Shown here: positions 53,728 through 63,347 of the stretch, one piece after another | Layout: the number at the start of each line of letters is the position of its first letter | How positions within the stretch are numbered: the stretch's first letter is position 1 | From: Flagellimonas beolgyonensis | Lineage (GTDB): Bacteria > Bacteroidota > Bacteroidia > Flavobacteriales > Flavobacteriaceae | DNA: 64,000 bases | Assembly (NCBI RefSeq): GCF_003992615.1 | Contig: NZ_RZMY01000017.1 | Coordinates: forward strand, 62,596 to 126,595 | Direction: 5' to 3' | The notes under the pieces: generated by a model | What the model was told of the DNA's origin: nothing | The model's database searches: none | What the model saw: the letters and a program-made list of their open reading frames with translations, nothing else | Translations under genes and position numbers: made by a program

Positions 53728-54234
53728 TTATTTCTTGTACTTATCGTTCAAGATTTTTAAAATGGCATCAGTCAAATCGTTGGCCTCTTCTCCGTACAAA
53801 ACAGAACCGCCATCACCACCACCCAAAATATAGGTGTATCCGTTGGCCTTGCCGTACTCCTTGATTTCTTTTTTCACTTTCTTCACCAATGAATCCATTT
53901 CTACTTGGCTCACCTGTTGCAATTGCTGTTCTTCCTGTTGCAATTGTTGACCAATGAACTGGCCACGTTGCTGCAATTGCCCATATTCTTCTTGGGCGCT
54001 TTGTTGCGACATTTTTTGTGCCTTGGTTTGGAATGCTTGTAATTCGATTTGGAAGGATTGGGAAATACTGTCCCTTTTCTTGGTCAAGGCATCGGCCTTT
54101 ACCTTGAAGCGGGCCTCCACATCAATTTTCTCTTGATATTCGTCCATCAACTTAACGCTGTCCACAAATCCGATCTTGTTCTGCTGACATGCCATGGCTG
54201 TAATCGCGATGGCAAGTACCACTAATTTTTTCAT
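53728..54234 (-). CDS. OmpH/Skp family periplasmic chaperone-like lipoprotein
   Basis: 168 residues. Signal peptide with a lipobox-like TAMAC (Cys 16), then IGFVDSVKLMDEYQ, a long coiled coil rich in Gln and Lys (about 40-125, including runs of QQ) and the C-terminal GYTYILGGGDGGSVLY, the latter conserved in OmpH-like proteins. Skp-type proteins hold unfolded outer-membrane proteins in the periplasm; the lipid anchor would fix this one to a membrane. Monocistronic, with promoter at 54256 and a terminator. Confidence 0.86.
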   Translation of the reverse strand: MKKLVVLAIAITAMACQQNKIGFVDSVKLMDEYQEKIDVEARFKVKADALTKKRDSISQSFQIELQAFQTKAQKMSQQSAQEEYGQLQQRGQFIGQQLQQEEQQLQQVSQVEMDSLVKKVKKEIKEYGKANGYTYILGGGDGGSVLYGEEANDLTDAILKILNDKYKK

Positions 54235-54255
54235 GCTTCACTTTTTAGAGATGCG

Positions 54256-54284
54256 CAAAAATAGGAAAGCTTTTGGAATGGCAA
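54256..54284 (-). promoter_or_regulatory. Promoter of the OmpH gene
   Basis: Minus strand TTG (54284-54282), 18 bases, TATTTTTG (54263-54256), 21 bases to the ATG. Confidence 0.6.
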
Positions 54285-54474
54285 CCATATTCTTTCCGAA
54301 CATGAAAAACGCCTGAAATTTATCCCATTGTTAAAATCTATTGCCCTTGTTGCAATTCATTTGCACAATCTATTTTAATGGGCTTCAGAAACATGGCCTA
54401 GAGCGAAGATTTTGCTTTGGAGATGGAATTGGTCGGCTGCAACTAATTAAATGCCTCTGCGGCGAGCAAAACGG

Positions 54475-55305
54475 TTATTTTGCCTTTTGTAGCACATAGA
54501 TCAAGGATGAAAACTCTTTGGTGAAGATGGCTTTGAAATTGGACCACAAACCAATCAAAAATCCAAGGGGCAAATGCCATTTGTTGCCTTTGTATTTTTC
54601 AGATAGCATGGAAACATAAAAAGCATCGAACCACATCGGCTTGATTGTTTTAACTACCATACCATGATGATCAAAAATTTTGGAAATGGCGGTTTGCGAA
54701 AAATGCCAAAGGTGTCGGGGCACATCATAGGCTGCCCAGTAACTTCCGTAATGTTTAGCATCAAAGGATTTAAAATTGGGAACAGCAACCACCATACACC
54801 CCTCATCTTTCAACATGACTTTCAGTTGTGCAATCTGCTCATCCAGATTGGGAACGTGTTCCAGCACATGCCACAAAGTAATCACATCGTAGCTTTTTCT
54901 TGTCAACGCTTCCAAATTTTCGTGAAGGGCTATTCCCTTTTGTTGCGCCAACTGTCTAGCAGCGTTATTTGGCTCTATGCCAGCTACTTGGACGCCAGCA
55001 GACTGGGCGATGGCCAAAAAATCGCCTGTTCCAGCGCCAAAATCGAGCACAGATTCAATGCTATCTGTCTGATTGTTAATTAGTTGGATTTTTTTCTTGA
55101 TATTCCTTCGTTTTACAGCCTGATATAATTTGTCCATGAAAGAATTGGATGCATCCGTATGGGAAATGTAATCCGTACTTTCATAATACTTGGCCAAATT
55201 CGCTGGCACCGGTTGGGTCACCAACATATCAAGGTTGGGATCCCACAGCAAATCAAAGGATTCACCGGAAATAGAATGGTCCTTAGTTTTTAAAAACAAC
55301 TTCAT
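54475..55305 (-). CDS. Class I SAM-dependent methyltransferase
   Basis: 276 residues. SAM-binding motif I SVLDFGAGTGDFLAIAQSAG (about 93-112), an acidic residue at the end of strand 2 (GIEPNNAAR), and motif IV region DVITLWHVLEHVPNLDEQ with the HVLEH box of Methyltransf_11/23-like enzymes. No substrate domain is evident. The start ATG 55305 overlaps the end of the upstream lipoprotein gene by 23 bases, so expression is coupled. Part of the leftward mnmG operon. The stretch 54235-54474 downstream of it contains only the OmpH promoter. Confidence 0.88.
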   Translation of the reverse strand: MKLFLKTKDHSISGESFDLLWDPNLDMLVTQPVPANLAKYYESTDYISHTDASNSFMDKLYQAVKRRNIKKKIQLINNQTDSIESVLDFGAGTGDFLAIAQSAGVQVAGIEPNNAARQLAQQKGIALHENLEALTRKSYDVITLWHVLEHVPNLDEQIAQLKVMLKDEGCMVVAVPNFKSFDAKHYGSYWAAYDVPRHLWHFSQTAISKIFDHHGMVVKTIKPMWFDAFYVSMLSEKYKGNKWHLPLGFLIGLWSNFKAIFTKEFSSLIYVLQKAK

Positions 55306-55828
55306 TGTAATTGCTCGTGGCGAGGTATTCGGATTTCAGCTCTCGAAGATAGGGCAAAACTACATCTCTTGAAACCGAACCTTCACTTAAACAATCCTGT
55401 TCTTGATCATTGAATACTTCCATGGCGATATACCAGTTTCCTATTCTCGAGGTATGCAACTCATCGAATACGGGATCCATATCTGCGGCCTGGCTCAAAA
55501 TACCATCCATAGCAAGTGGAATTAAGTTAATGGTTTTGGTAGAGATTTCAACTTCATAAAAAGAAAGGAAATAATTGGTGCCATCAATTTGAAAAGGAAC
55601 TTCCACATCCACAAAATAATCGTCCAGCTGAAATTTGGTGTTTATGTAGTTATAAAATTCGTTCGCTTCCTTCGGGTCTTCAAAAACAAAAACAGTTTTT
55701 TTGGGCAACCCCTTTTTAAATCGTTTTCCTTTGGTCAGTTTATAGTCCTTAATGTTCGGCGCAATGCGCAGCGGAATACAGGATATGGTAATTCCCAAAA
55801 CAAAAACTAAGAGCAATGACTTTCTCAT
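55283..55828 (-). CDS. Hypothetical lipoprotein
   Basis: 181 residues. Signal peptide with lipobox TISC (Cys ~17), then a soluble domain containing TVFVFEDPKEANEFYNYINT and a Cys at ~147. Family not recognised; it is typical of the small Flavobacteriia lipoproteins. It lies between mnmG (99 bases upstream) and the methyltransferase gene, with which it overlaps by 23 bases. Confidence 0.72.
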   Translation of the reverse strand: MRKSLLLVFVLGITISCIPLRIAPNIKDYKLTKGKRFKKGLPKKTVFVFEDPKEANEFYNYINTKFQLDDYFVDVEVPFQIDGTNYFLSFYEVEISTKTINLIPLAMDGILSQAADMDPVFDELHTSRIGNWYIAMEVFNDQEQDCLSEGSVSRDVVLPYLRELKSEYLATSNYNEVVFKN

Positions 55829-55900
55829 TTGAATCTGGCTTGAGAAAGTTAGCGCTCAAAAATCGCGCCACAACTAGTTAAAAATGTCTCGGTATAATTT

Positions 55901-55918
55901 GTGTTCCACGTGGAACAC
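55901..55918. promoter_or_regulatory. parS-like ParB binding site 1 (downstream of mnmG)
   Basis: GTGTTCCACGTGGAACAC is an 18-bp perfect palindrome; its core TGTTCCACGTGGAACA differs from the Bacillus parS consensus TGTTTCACGTGAAACA at two symmetric positions. It is in the gap between the lipoprotein gene and the mnmG stop. Confidence 0.72.
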
Positions 55919-55927
55919 TAATGAAGT

Positions 55928-57796
55928 TTATCTACCCAAATACACCAAAAGCACACTAATATCCGAAGGGGAAACACCACTGATGCGAGAAGCCTGTGAG
56001 ATGGTTACGGGCTGAATTGTTTTCAATTTTTCCCTGGCTTCATAGGAAAGGGATTTTAACTTACTGTAGTCGAAATTGTCGGGGATTCGCACGTTTTCCA
56101 AACGATGCAGTTTGTCCGCATTGCTTTTTTCCTTTTCGATATACCCTGAATATTTGACCTGAATCTCGGCCTGCTCCAACACTTCGGAATCCAAATTTTG
56201 TTCTGAAACAAACTCCGAAACCGATTCCAATTGCAGCATATGGTCCATGGTTACCTTTGGCCTGGAAAACACTTTGAACAACTTATCGGATTGCCGTACC
56301 GTGGCAGAATCCACAGATTCCAAAATGGGATTTATTTCCGCGGGATCAAAGCTCGTCTTCTTGAAAAACTCCACAAAGTTTTCCGATTTGGCCATCTTCT
56401 CCTCCATTCTTTCCAACCGTTCTTTCCTTGCCAATCCAATTTCATAACCTTTGGGCGTAAGTCGTAAGTCTGCATTGTCTTGTCGCAACAGTGTACGATA
56501 TTCTGCCCTGGAAGTAAACATTCGATAAGGTTCCTCGGTTCCTTTGGTGATCAAATCATCAATCAAAACTCCGATATACGCTTCATCTCTTTGTAGCACG
56601 AACGGGTCCTTTTCGTTGATCTTTAAATGGGCATTTATACCTGCCATCAATCCTTGAGAGGCGGCTTCTTCGTAGCCCGTGGTTCCATTAATCTGACCTG
56701 CAAAATATAAGTTGTTGAGCAACTTCGTCTCCAACGTGTGTTTTAATTGGGTTGGCGGAAAGTAATCGTACTCGATGGCATAACCCGGTCTAAAGAACTT
56801 GACGTGCTCAAAACCTTTAACGGATTTTAATGCCTTGTACTGCACGTCTTCCGGCAATGATGTGGAGAAACCATTCACATAAACTTCCACCGTATGCCAT
56901 CCTTCGGGCTCTACGAAAATTTGGTGGGAATCTTTATCTGCAAAGCGATTGATTTTATCCTCGATGGATGGGCAATATCTAGGTCCTATGCTTTGAATTC
57001 TACCATTGAACATTGGGGAGCGATCAAAACCTTCACGAAGTAAATCGTGAACCAAAGCACTGGTATGCGTCATGTGACAATCCCGCTGTGTATTCAAAAT
57101 GGGCGTATTCAAATACGAAAACTTTTCGGGATTTGCATCCCCAGGCTGGGGTATCATTTTTGAATAATCCAAAGAACGTCCGTCCACTCTAGGAGGCGTT
57201 CCTGTTTTCATTCGACCACTGTCAAAACCAAAGTCTACCAACTGCTCCGTAATTCCTGTTGCGGCCTTTTCACCTGCCCTACCTCCTCCAAATTGCTTTT
57301 CACCAATGTGGATTAAACCGTTTAAGAAAGTGCCGTTTGTTAGCACAACTGCTTTGGACCGAATCTCTATTCCTAAACTTGTTCTAACACCTACAACCTT
57401 ATCACCTTCCACCAACAATCCAGAAACCATTTCTTGATAGAAATCTGCATTGGGCGTATTCTCCAAAGCCATCCGCCATTCTTCTGCAAACCGCATACGG
57501 TCATTCTGTGCTCGAGGACTCCACATGGCAGGGCCCTTGCTTTTATTTAGCATTTTAAACTGTATGGCAGACTTGTCAGTAATGATTCCACTATAGCCGC
57601 CAAGCGCATCTATTTCACGCACAATTTGACCTTTGGCAATTCCGCCCATAGCCGGATTGCAGGACATCTGTCCAATGGTTTGAAGATTCATCGTCACCAA
57701 AAGCGTACGCGAACCCATATTGGCCGCAGCAGCTGTTGCCTCCGCTCCAGCGTGTCCGCCACCCACTACTATAACATCATATTCCTTCTCAAACAT
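55928..57796 (-). CDS. mnmG: tRNA uridine-5-carboxymethylaminomethyl modification enzyme MnmG
   Basis: 622 residues, full length. FAD-binding [32 protein letters not shown], and the conserved [13 protein letters not shown] and [18 protein letters not shown] blocks, with a C-terminal helical domain that binds MnmE. With MnmE it modifies the wobble uridine of several tRNAs. It lies between two parS-like palindromes; in many bacteria this gene (gidA) maps near the origin. Operon order DUF4175-ybeY-mnmG-lipoprotein-methyltransferase. Confidence 0.97.
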   Translation of the reverse strand: MFEKEYDVIVVGGGHAGAEATAAAANMGSRTLLVTMNLQTIGQMSCNPAMGGIAKGQIVREIDALGGYSGIITDKSAIQFKMLNKSKGPAMWSPRAQNDRMRFAEEWRMALENTPNADFYQEMVSGLLVEGDKVVGVRTSLGIEIRSKAVVLTNGTFLNGLIHIGEKQFGGGRAGEKAATGITEQLVDFGFDSGRMKTGTPPRVDGRSLDYSKMIPQPGDANPEKFSYLNTPILNTQRDCHMTHTSALVHDLLREGFDRSPMFNGRIQSIGPRYCPSIEDKINRFADKDSHQIFVEPEGWHTVEVYVNGFSTSLPEDVQYKALKSVKGFEHVKFFRPGYAIEYDYFPPTQLKHTLETKLLNNLYFAGQINGTTGYEEAASQGLMAGINAHLKINEKDPFVLQRDEAYIGVLIDDLITKGTEEPYRMFTSRAEYRTLLRQDNADLRLTPKGYEIGLARKERLERMEEKMAKSENFVEFFKKTSFDPAEINPILESVDSATVRQSDKLFKVFSRPKVTMDHMLQLESVSEFVSEQNLDSEVLEQAEIQVKYSGYIEKEKSNADKLHRLENVRIPDNFDYSKLKSLSYEAREKLKTIQPVTISQASRISGVSPSDISVLLVYLGR

Positions 57797-57798
57797 AA

Positions 57799-58218
57799 CT
57801 ATGGTTCCACGTGGAACAATTGCATTTTTTCTTCTTCCTTTTGACGCATTATTGCGGACTCCCTTTCTGTTTTGTCTCCATAGCCCATCAAGTGTAGAAG
57901 ACCATGGCTCATGACCCGTAACAATTCATTACTAAACTCAACAGCAAAACTTTCTGCATTATCAGCAACCCTATCTGTGGATATAAAAATGTCGCCAGAA
58001 ATTTGTTTGCCTTTTGTATAATCGAAAGTAATAATGTCGGTAAGTGTATCGTGATTCAGATATTCCAAATTAAGTCCCAACAAGTAATCGTCGGAACAAA
58101 AAATATAATCAATGTGTCCCAAGACAAATCCTTCAGAAGAAATAATCCTATTTATCCAATCGACAAAATTGGTTTTATCCCCTATTACAAAATCTGACTT
58201 AAAATGAAAATCAATCAT
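57799..58218 (-). CDS. ybeY: Endoribonuclease YbeY (16S rRNA maturation)
   Basis: 139 residues. Metal-binding motif [11 protein letters not shown] (about 107-117): the first two His ligands are present, while the third position (His in E. coli, HGxxHxxGYDH) is Asp, a variant I believe is usual in Bacteroidota. Also [11 protein letters not shown], typical for the family. YbeY is an RNase in 3' 16S rRNA processing and ribosome quality control. Its last codons (FHVEP) are encoded by the second parS-like palindrome. Overlaps the DUF4175 gene by 8 bases. Confidence 0.93.
   Translation of the reverse strand: MIDFHFKSDFVIGDKTNFVDWINRIISSEGFVLGHIDYIFCSDDYLLGLNLEYLNHDTLTDIITFDYTKGKQISGDIFISTDRVADNAESFAVEFSNELLRVMSHGLLHLMGYGDKTERESAIMRQKEEEKMQLFHVEP
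57803..57818. promoter_or_regulatory. parS-like ParB binding site 2 (3' end of ybeY)
   Basis: GGTTCCACGTGGAACA: 14-bp perfect palindrome GTTCCACGTGGAAC (57804-57817), embedded in the ybeY coding region just ahead of mnmG. Same core as site 1, about 1.9 kb away. Confidence 0.7.
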
Positions 58219-61200
58219 TATTGAAATACGACTTTACCTTTCTTTCGAAATTTTGGCGCAAAGGTAAAACTTGTCTGTTTAATATTTCAATATCAGATGA
58301 ATGATCTTTTAGAAGCTCTGGTTTGGTTATAATAGGATTTGTAAAATTACGCTCCGATGAATTACTTTCCCTTTCCTTACGTTCTCCCTGTTCCATAGCA
58401 GCGTTTTCCAATTTCATCAATTGGTGTTGAATAGTATTTGCTTTACTAATTGTTCGATTGGTGATTCCGTTTTCCAGCAAATCATTTTCAAAATCTTCCA
58501 TTTGTTGGATCAATTTTTTAGTTAAATCCTTATCGGAATTTTGAATCATGTTTTCTAGCTGTTGCTCCAACTGTTGGCGCAAGAACTGTTGTTCTTTGTA
58601 AATTTCATACACCTCATTCAACCCCATTTCCTCACCACCGTTGCCATTTCCATTGGTACGGCCAGAATTGCCTTGTTCTCCATGATTGCCTTCCTTATTC
58701 TTTCCTGAAGCATTGCCGTCTTTAGACTCCTTGCCACTTTGTTTTCCTTCTCCTTCCTTCCCCTCCTGTGGATTCTTACCATCCTTACCGGAACCTTGCA
58801 TTTGCTCCTGTATGCTTTGTTGCCCTTTTATGATATCAGGCAACTGAAAATCGGATCCTTGGCCATTGCCTTGACCGGGTTGCATATTCTGCTGCAGATT
58901 ATCCAAAATGTTTGCCAGAAAATCCGCCAATGCATTCGTTGCATTGATTACATATTGCTGATAAGAAGCTCCTTGATAAATTTGATTATCGGCTATACTC
59001 TCCAAGGACTTGTCTATGTTGTAATACACTTCCGCAATCTGTTCATTTACAAATTCTGATATCTCCGCTTTGCGAAGTGATAGGGCAAACAAACTATCAT
59101 CCACATGTTCAAACAAACGTCTGAGGTTTTGTTGATCTTTAACCGTTCTTGAAAACTGGGAAACATCTACATCCGCAGTTTGCACCTTATCAAATAGGGA
59201 TTCCTGCTTAAATGAAAATGTAACCAGATTATCCAGAATCTGCCGTAACATTTCTGCGTCTTCACTATCGGAATTCCCCCCATTAGACGAGCCTTGTTTA
59301 AGCGCATCACTCATCTCCTGCATCTTTTGAGCTGCCGATTTTTGCTTTTTGGATATGGCGTCCTCCTTTTTATTTTGTGGTTGGTTCGAGTCCGCTTGCT
59401 CTTGTCCTTGTTGCTTATTGATTTCTTCCAAAGCACCTTCTTGATCCTGTTTTACAGATTCGGTTTTCCTGTTATCCAGATCAAAATCCATTGGCTTTTG
59501 TAAATTGGAATTGTCTTTGAGCAACTCATTAATCTCTTGCTCCAATTCCTTAAAATCTTCGTTAAGCTTTCGTTGTTCCTTATCCGAAAAATCATCCCCC
59601 AATTTTAACTCTGAAAGAATGTCCTGCCTTTTGGCCTGCTTTTCTAATTCCAACCCAATTTGGTTGGCCTTTTCGGTAACGTAATACCTTTTCGTAAGTT
59701 CCAGAATCTGTTCTAGATTTCTTGTATCCTTACCTTGGTTCTTGGCCATTTCCTCCAATCTACGCTGCAGTTCTTCTTTATCTATTTTCTCAGCTATCTT
59801 TTCGAGCTCCTTAAGCAGTTCGGCATTCTTCTTAGCTTCCAATTCCTGACGTTCCAGTCGTTCCTGAAGCATTTTCTTCATCTCACTATCGGCATCATCC
59901 TTGGCCAAACTTTTATTAAGATCCTCACTGAACTTTTTCATCAAGGCCTCCTGCTGTTGCTGCTTTGCTATAAAATCGCGTATCTGTGATTTATCCTCAA
60001 ATGAAATGGAGCGCTCCTCTTTCTGACGGGTATTGATGGCATCCAAGGTTTCCTTCTGCTCCTTTAATTTATCCAAGGTTTGGTCCATTCTGGACAAAGT
60101 AGTGTTTTGAAACTCCAACTCCTTGTTTTTCAATTCATTATCGCTATAAACCGAGGCGTCGAATACCTTGCTCTTGGTTATCTTTCCACCTCTAACACCA
60201 TCATTATCAACCACTTCGAAATACAATTTGTATCGCTTACCCTCTTCTAAATGTAACCCACTAGGAAAACTGTAATAAAACTGATGGACATTCGTATTGG
60301 GTGACTCCAAAAATAATTTCTGCAGGGCATTTTTATCATCGGACGGATAACACACCAACCTGAGTTTCGCTACGCCGTGATCATCTGAAACCACACCAGT
60401 ATAATAGGACTGATTTGGATTAATTGAATCCATAAATTGTTCTACCTGAATTGTTGGGCTGGCATCTTTAACCACATCTATGTGATACCCCAATCTTTCA
60501 AACTCTTGAACATACTCGTTTGATGTGCTTATTTCATACGGAAAATTAGACAAGACCTGCTTTGAAAAATGGAATAATCCTTCGCTTCCTTGAATGTTTT
60601 GTATGGTATCGGATGTAGTTAACTGCAAGGCATCTATAAACTTTCCTTTAATCTGCCATGTTACTTTTGTGCCCTCAGGAACAACAGCATTTCCGCTACC
60701 AACAATGGTTTCAGGGCTTTGTTTTAGATAATCAGGATAAACCAGTTTCATGCTAAACTCATCCAACCTGGGTGTTTGAAAAGAACGAACCGTATACGAC
60801 CTCGATGTCCATTGATCCGATTGTAAATAAAACACACTTTCAGCATCTGAAGGAGACAACGTATAGGTAAACTCTTCCCCGCTAGGCATCATTACCAAGG
60901 TTTCCCCATTGTAAACCAAACTTACCCGTTCGGGCCTAACCTCCCCGGTTGTGGTTACGCGCAACGTTAATGGTTCATTATCCAGAACATCCAGAGATTC
61001 ATTCAAAACTTTAAAACTGAATGGGGCCGGCCTTTCAAATGCCATTTGATAATGTACTACCCGATTGTGTGAGTTAAAGAAGGATACCAAGTCCCCGGTA
61101 ATCCAAATAAAACCAATAATAAGTGCGGGAATCAATAGATACTTCGCATACCGATAACTTTCCTTGACTTGAACTGCTTCAGTAAAAGGCACCGGACCCA

Positions 61201-61603
61201 AGGTCTTAGCACGTTGTTCTATACTCGCCAGCAACAAATCGGACTTCTGATCACTTTCAGATAACTCCAATAGATTGAGCAACCTATCGTCAACTTCAGG
61301 AAAATGTTTGCCCACCAATTTTGATGCTGCCCGATTATCAATTCCCTTTCGAACACGAAACAAATACAATAAAGGGACAACAATAAACCGATAGAGCAAA
61401 AAAGTTTCAATACCGATGAATACAAGAAAAAGCATCAGTCGCCATCCCTGATTGAGCCACAAAACATACTCAAAGGATAAAATAAACAACCAGAACAATA
61501 GGCCCAAACTCAAAAAAAGGAATACCCCTTTAATCAGTTGCTTGGTATAAAACTTTCTGATAAAGGCTTCCAATTTGCCTAAAATGTGCTGATAATTATT
61601 CAA
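58211..61603 (-). CDS. DUF4175 family large membrane protein
   Basis: 1130 residues. Three hydrophobic segments at ~25-45, 55-78 and 152-172, a beta-rich extracytoplasmic region (about 190-500), then a long coiled-coil and Gln/Glu/Lys-rich region (~500-1090) with a Gly/Asn/Lys-rich low-complexity stretch near 960-1010. This is the layout of Bacteroidota DUF4175 proteins; function unknown. Start is TTG 61603, the first usable start after an in-frame stop. It opens the ybeY-mnmG operon, overlapping ybeY by 8 bases. Confidence 0.85.
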   Translation of the reverse strand: MNNYQHILGKLEAFIRKFYTKQLIKGVFLFLSLGLLFWLFILSFEYVLWLNQGWRLMLFLVFIGIETFLLYRFIVVPLLYLFRVRKGIDNRAASKLVGKHFPEVDDRLLNLLELSESDQKSDLLLASIEQRAKTLGPVPFTEAVQVKESYRYAKYLLIPALIIGFIWITGDLVSFFNSHNRVVHYQMAFERPAPFSFKVLNESLDVLDNEPLTLRVTTTGEVRPERVSLVYNGETLVMMPSGEEFTYTLSPSDAESVFYLQSDQWTSRSYTVRSFQTPRLDEFSMKLVYPDYLKQSPETIVGSGNAVVPEGTKVTWQIKGKFIDALQLTTSDTIQNIQGSEGLFHFSKQVLSNFPYEISTSNEYVQEFERLGYHIDVVKDASPTIQVEQFMDSINPNQSYYTGVVSDDHGVAKLRLVCYPSDDKNALQKLFLESPNTNVHQFYYSFPSGLHLEEGKRYKLYFEVVDNDGVRGGKITKSKVFDASVYSDNELKNKELEFQNTTLSRMDQTLDKLKEQKETLDAINTRQKEERSISFEDKSQIRDFIAKQQQQEALMKKFSEDLNKSLAKDDADSEMKKMLQERLERQELEAKKNAELLKELEKIAEKIDKEELQRRLEEMAKNQGKDTRNLEQILELTKRYYVTEKANQIGLELEKQAKRQDILSELKLGDDFSDKEQRKLNEDFKELEQEINELLKDNSNLQKPMDFDLDNRKTESVKQDQEGALEEINKQQGQEQADSNQPQNKKEDAISKKQKSAAQKMQEMSDALKQGSSNGGNSDSEDAEMLRQILDNLVTFSFKQESLFDKVQTADVDVSQFSRTVKDQQNLRRLFEHVDDSLFALSLRKAEISEFVNEQIAEVYYNIDKSLESIADNQIYQGASYQQYVINATNALADFLANILDNLQQNMQPGQGNGQGSDFQLPDIIKGQQSIQEQMQGSGKDGKNPQEGKEGEGKQSGKESKDGNASGKNKEGNHGEQGNSGRTNGNGNGGEEMGLNEVYEIYKEQQFLRQQLEQQLENMIQNSDKDLTKKLIQQMEDFENDLLENGITNRTISKANTIQHQLMKLENAAMEQGERKERESNSSERNFTNPIITKPELLKDHSSDIEILNRQVLPLRQNFERKVKSYFNND

Positions 61604-61730
61604 TAGGGACGTTATTTCTTACCAAAATACCTGATCCTTAGGAAATCAATGGAAAATATTTTGTTAAACCTTAGAGCCGATCGACCAAAGGTGATACAAT
61701 AAATCCTTTTTCAAATCCTATCCCCCTATG

Positions 61731-61738
61731 TATCTTTG
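61731..61738 (+). promoter_or_regulatory. -7 promoter box TATCTTTG for gltX
   Basis: Exact TAnnTTTG match 19 bases before the gltX ATG; -33 element not clear. Confidence 0.6.
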
Positions 61739-61757
61739 CAGCACAATATAAGATACC

Positions 61758-63260
61758 ATGAGTGAAAAAGTACGGGTGCGTTTTGCCCCCAGTCCCACCG
61801 GACCGCTACATATTGGTGGTTTGCGCACCGCTTTGTTCAATTATTTGTTTGCCAAAAAACATGGAGGTGATTTTCTGCTTCGTATTGAAGATACCGATCA
61901 AAACAGGTATGTGCCGGGAGCAGAGGACTATATCATCAACGCTTTAAACTGGTGTGGTATCCCTTTTGACGAAGGACCAGGAAAAGAAGGTTCGGTTGGA
62001 CCATACCGGCAAAGTGAGCGTAAAGCCTTGTATAGAGACTACGCGTTGAAGCTCATCAACAAAGGATGGGCCTATTACGCTTTTGATTCCGCTGAAACGC
62101 TGGAGCACCATAGAAAAGAGCACGAAGCCGAGGGAAAAACCTTCATATACAACTGGCACAATCGATTAAAATTGACCAATTCCCTTTCGCTGTCAGAAGA
62201 TGAGGTTTCAGCTCGTTTAAAGGCCGGTGAAGATTATGTGATTCGATTTAAATCTCCAAAGGATGAAACCTTAGTGTTAAACGACATTATACGCGGTGAG
62301 ATTAAAATAGACACCAATATTTTGGATGACAAAGTGTTGTTCAAAAGCGACGGTATGCCAACATACCACTTGGCCAATATTGTTGACGACCATTTAATGC
62401 AGATCACCCATGTGATTCGTGGTGAGGAATGGTTGCCCTCTTTAGCTCTTCATCAACTATTGTACACTGCCTTTGATTGGCAAGCACCCCAATTTGCACA
62501 CTTGCCCTTGATCATGAAACCAGTGGGCAAGGGTAAACTGAGCAAACGTGACGGAGAAAAGGGAGGATTTCCTGTTTTCCCATTGTCGTGGAATGAATCC
62601 GTGGGGTATAAAGAAGCAGGCTTTTTTCCAGAAGCTGTTGTGAATTTCTTGGCTTTATTGGGATGGAATCCAGGTACGGAACAAGAAATTTTTACACTGG
62701 AAGAATTAATCCATTCCTTTAGTTTGGAACGTGTTAACAAGTCTGGTGCACGATTTGACCCAGATAAAAACAATTGGTATAATCAGCAGTGGTTACAACG
62801 AAAATCCGATGGTGAACTAGCCCGATCTTTTCAGCAACTATTGAAAGAAAAAGGTGTTACTTGTGAAGCTTCCCGTATAGAAAAAGTGGTGGGGTTGATC
62901 AAGGAACGAGCCACTTTCGTTGCAGATTTTTGGGATTTGGGCAGCTACTTTTTTGTTACACCAACCAATTGGGACGATAAGTCTGTAAAAAAACAATGGA
63001 AGGAAGATACACCCAAAATATTGGAGAAGGTAGCCGCTCTATTGGAAAATCTTTCCGACTTCCAATCCGAAATTATAGAAACACAAGTCAAAGAATGGAT
63101 TGCAGACCAAGAACTTTCCTTTGGCAAGGTGATGCCACCCTTACGTTTGGTTATTGTTGGCGAGATGAAAGGACCCCATTTGTCCGATATTTTGGAATTC
63201 ATCGGAAAAGAAGAATCCGTAAAACGCATTCACAACGCGATTGCCGCCCTTCCCAATTGA
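61758..63260 (+). CDS. gltX: Glutamyl-tRNA synthetase
   Basis: 500 residues, normal length. HIGH-type motif in FAPSPTGPLHIGGLRTALF, RIEDTDQNRY, and the KMSKS equivalent GKLSKRDGEKGG. Class I synthetase charging tRNA-Glu (and, in organisms with GatCAB, possibly tRNA-Gln). Transcribed alone from its own promoter. The 154 bases between DUF4175 and gltX hold only the promoter. Confidence 0.97.
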   Translation: MSEKVRVRFAPSPTGPLHIGGLRTALFNYLFAKKHGGDFLLRIEDTDQNRYVPGAEDYIINALNWCGIPFDEGPGKEGSVGPYRQSERKALYRDYALKLINKGWAYYAFDSAETLEHHRKEHEAEGKTFIYNWHNRLKLTNSLSLSEDEVSARLKAGEDYVIRFKSPKDETLVLNDIIRGEIKIDTNILDDKVLFKSDGMPTYHLANIVDDHLMQITHVIRGEEWLPSLALHQLLYTAFDWQAPQFAHLPLIMKPVGKGKLSKRDGEKGGFPVFPLSWNESVGYKEAGFFPEAVVNFLALLGWNPGTEQEIFTLEELIHSFSLERVNKSGARFDPDKNNWYNQQWLQRKSDGELARSFQQLLKEKGVTCEASRIEKVVGLIKERATFVADFWDLGSYFFVTPTNWDDKSVKKQWKEDTPKILEKVAALLENLSDFQSEIIETQVKEWIADQELSFGKVMPPLRLVIVGEMKGPHLSDILEFIGKEESVKRIHNAIAALPN

Positions 63261-63347
63261 TGGATGTGTAACAAAACTTGATGGATGCCTACTTATAGTG
63301 TACGAGAGTTTCGTAAATTCCATTTCTAACATAAAAATATAAACACT

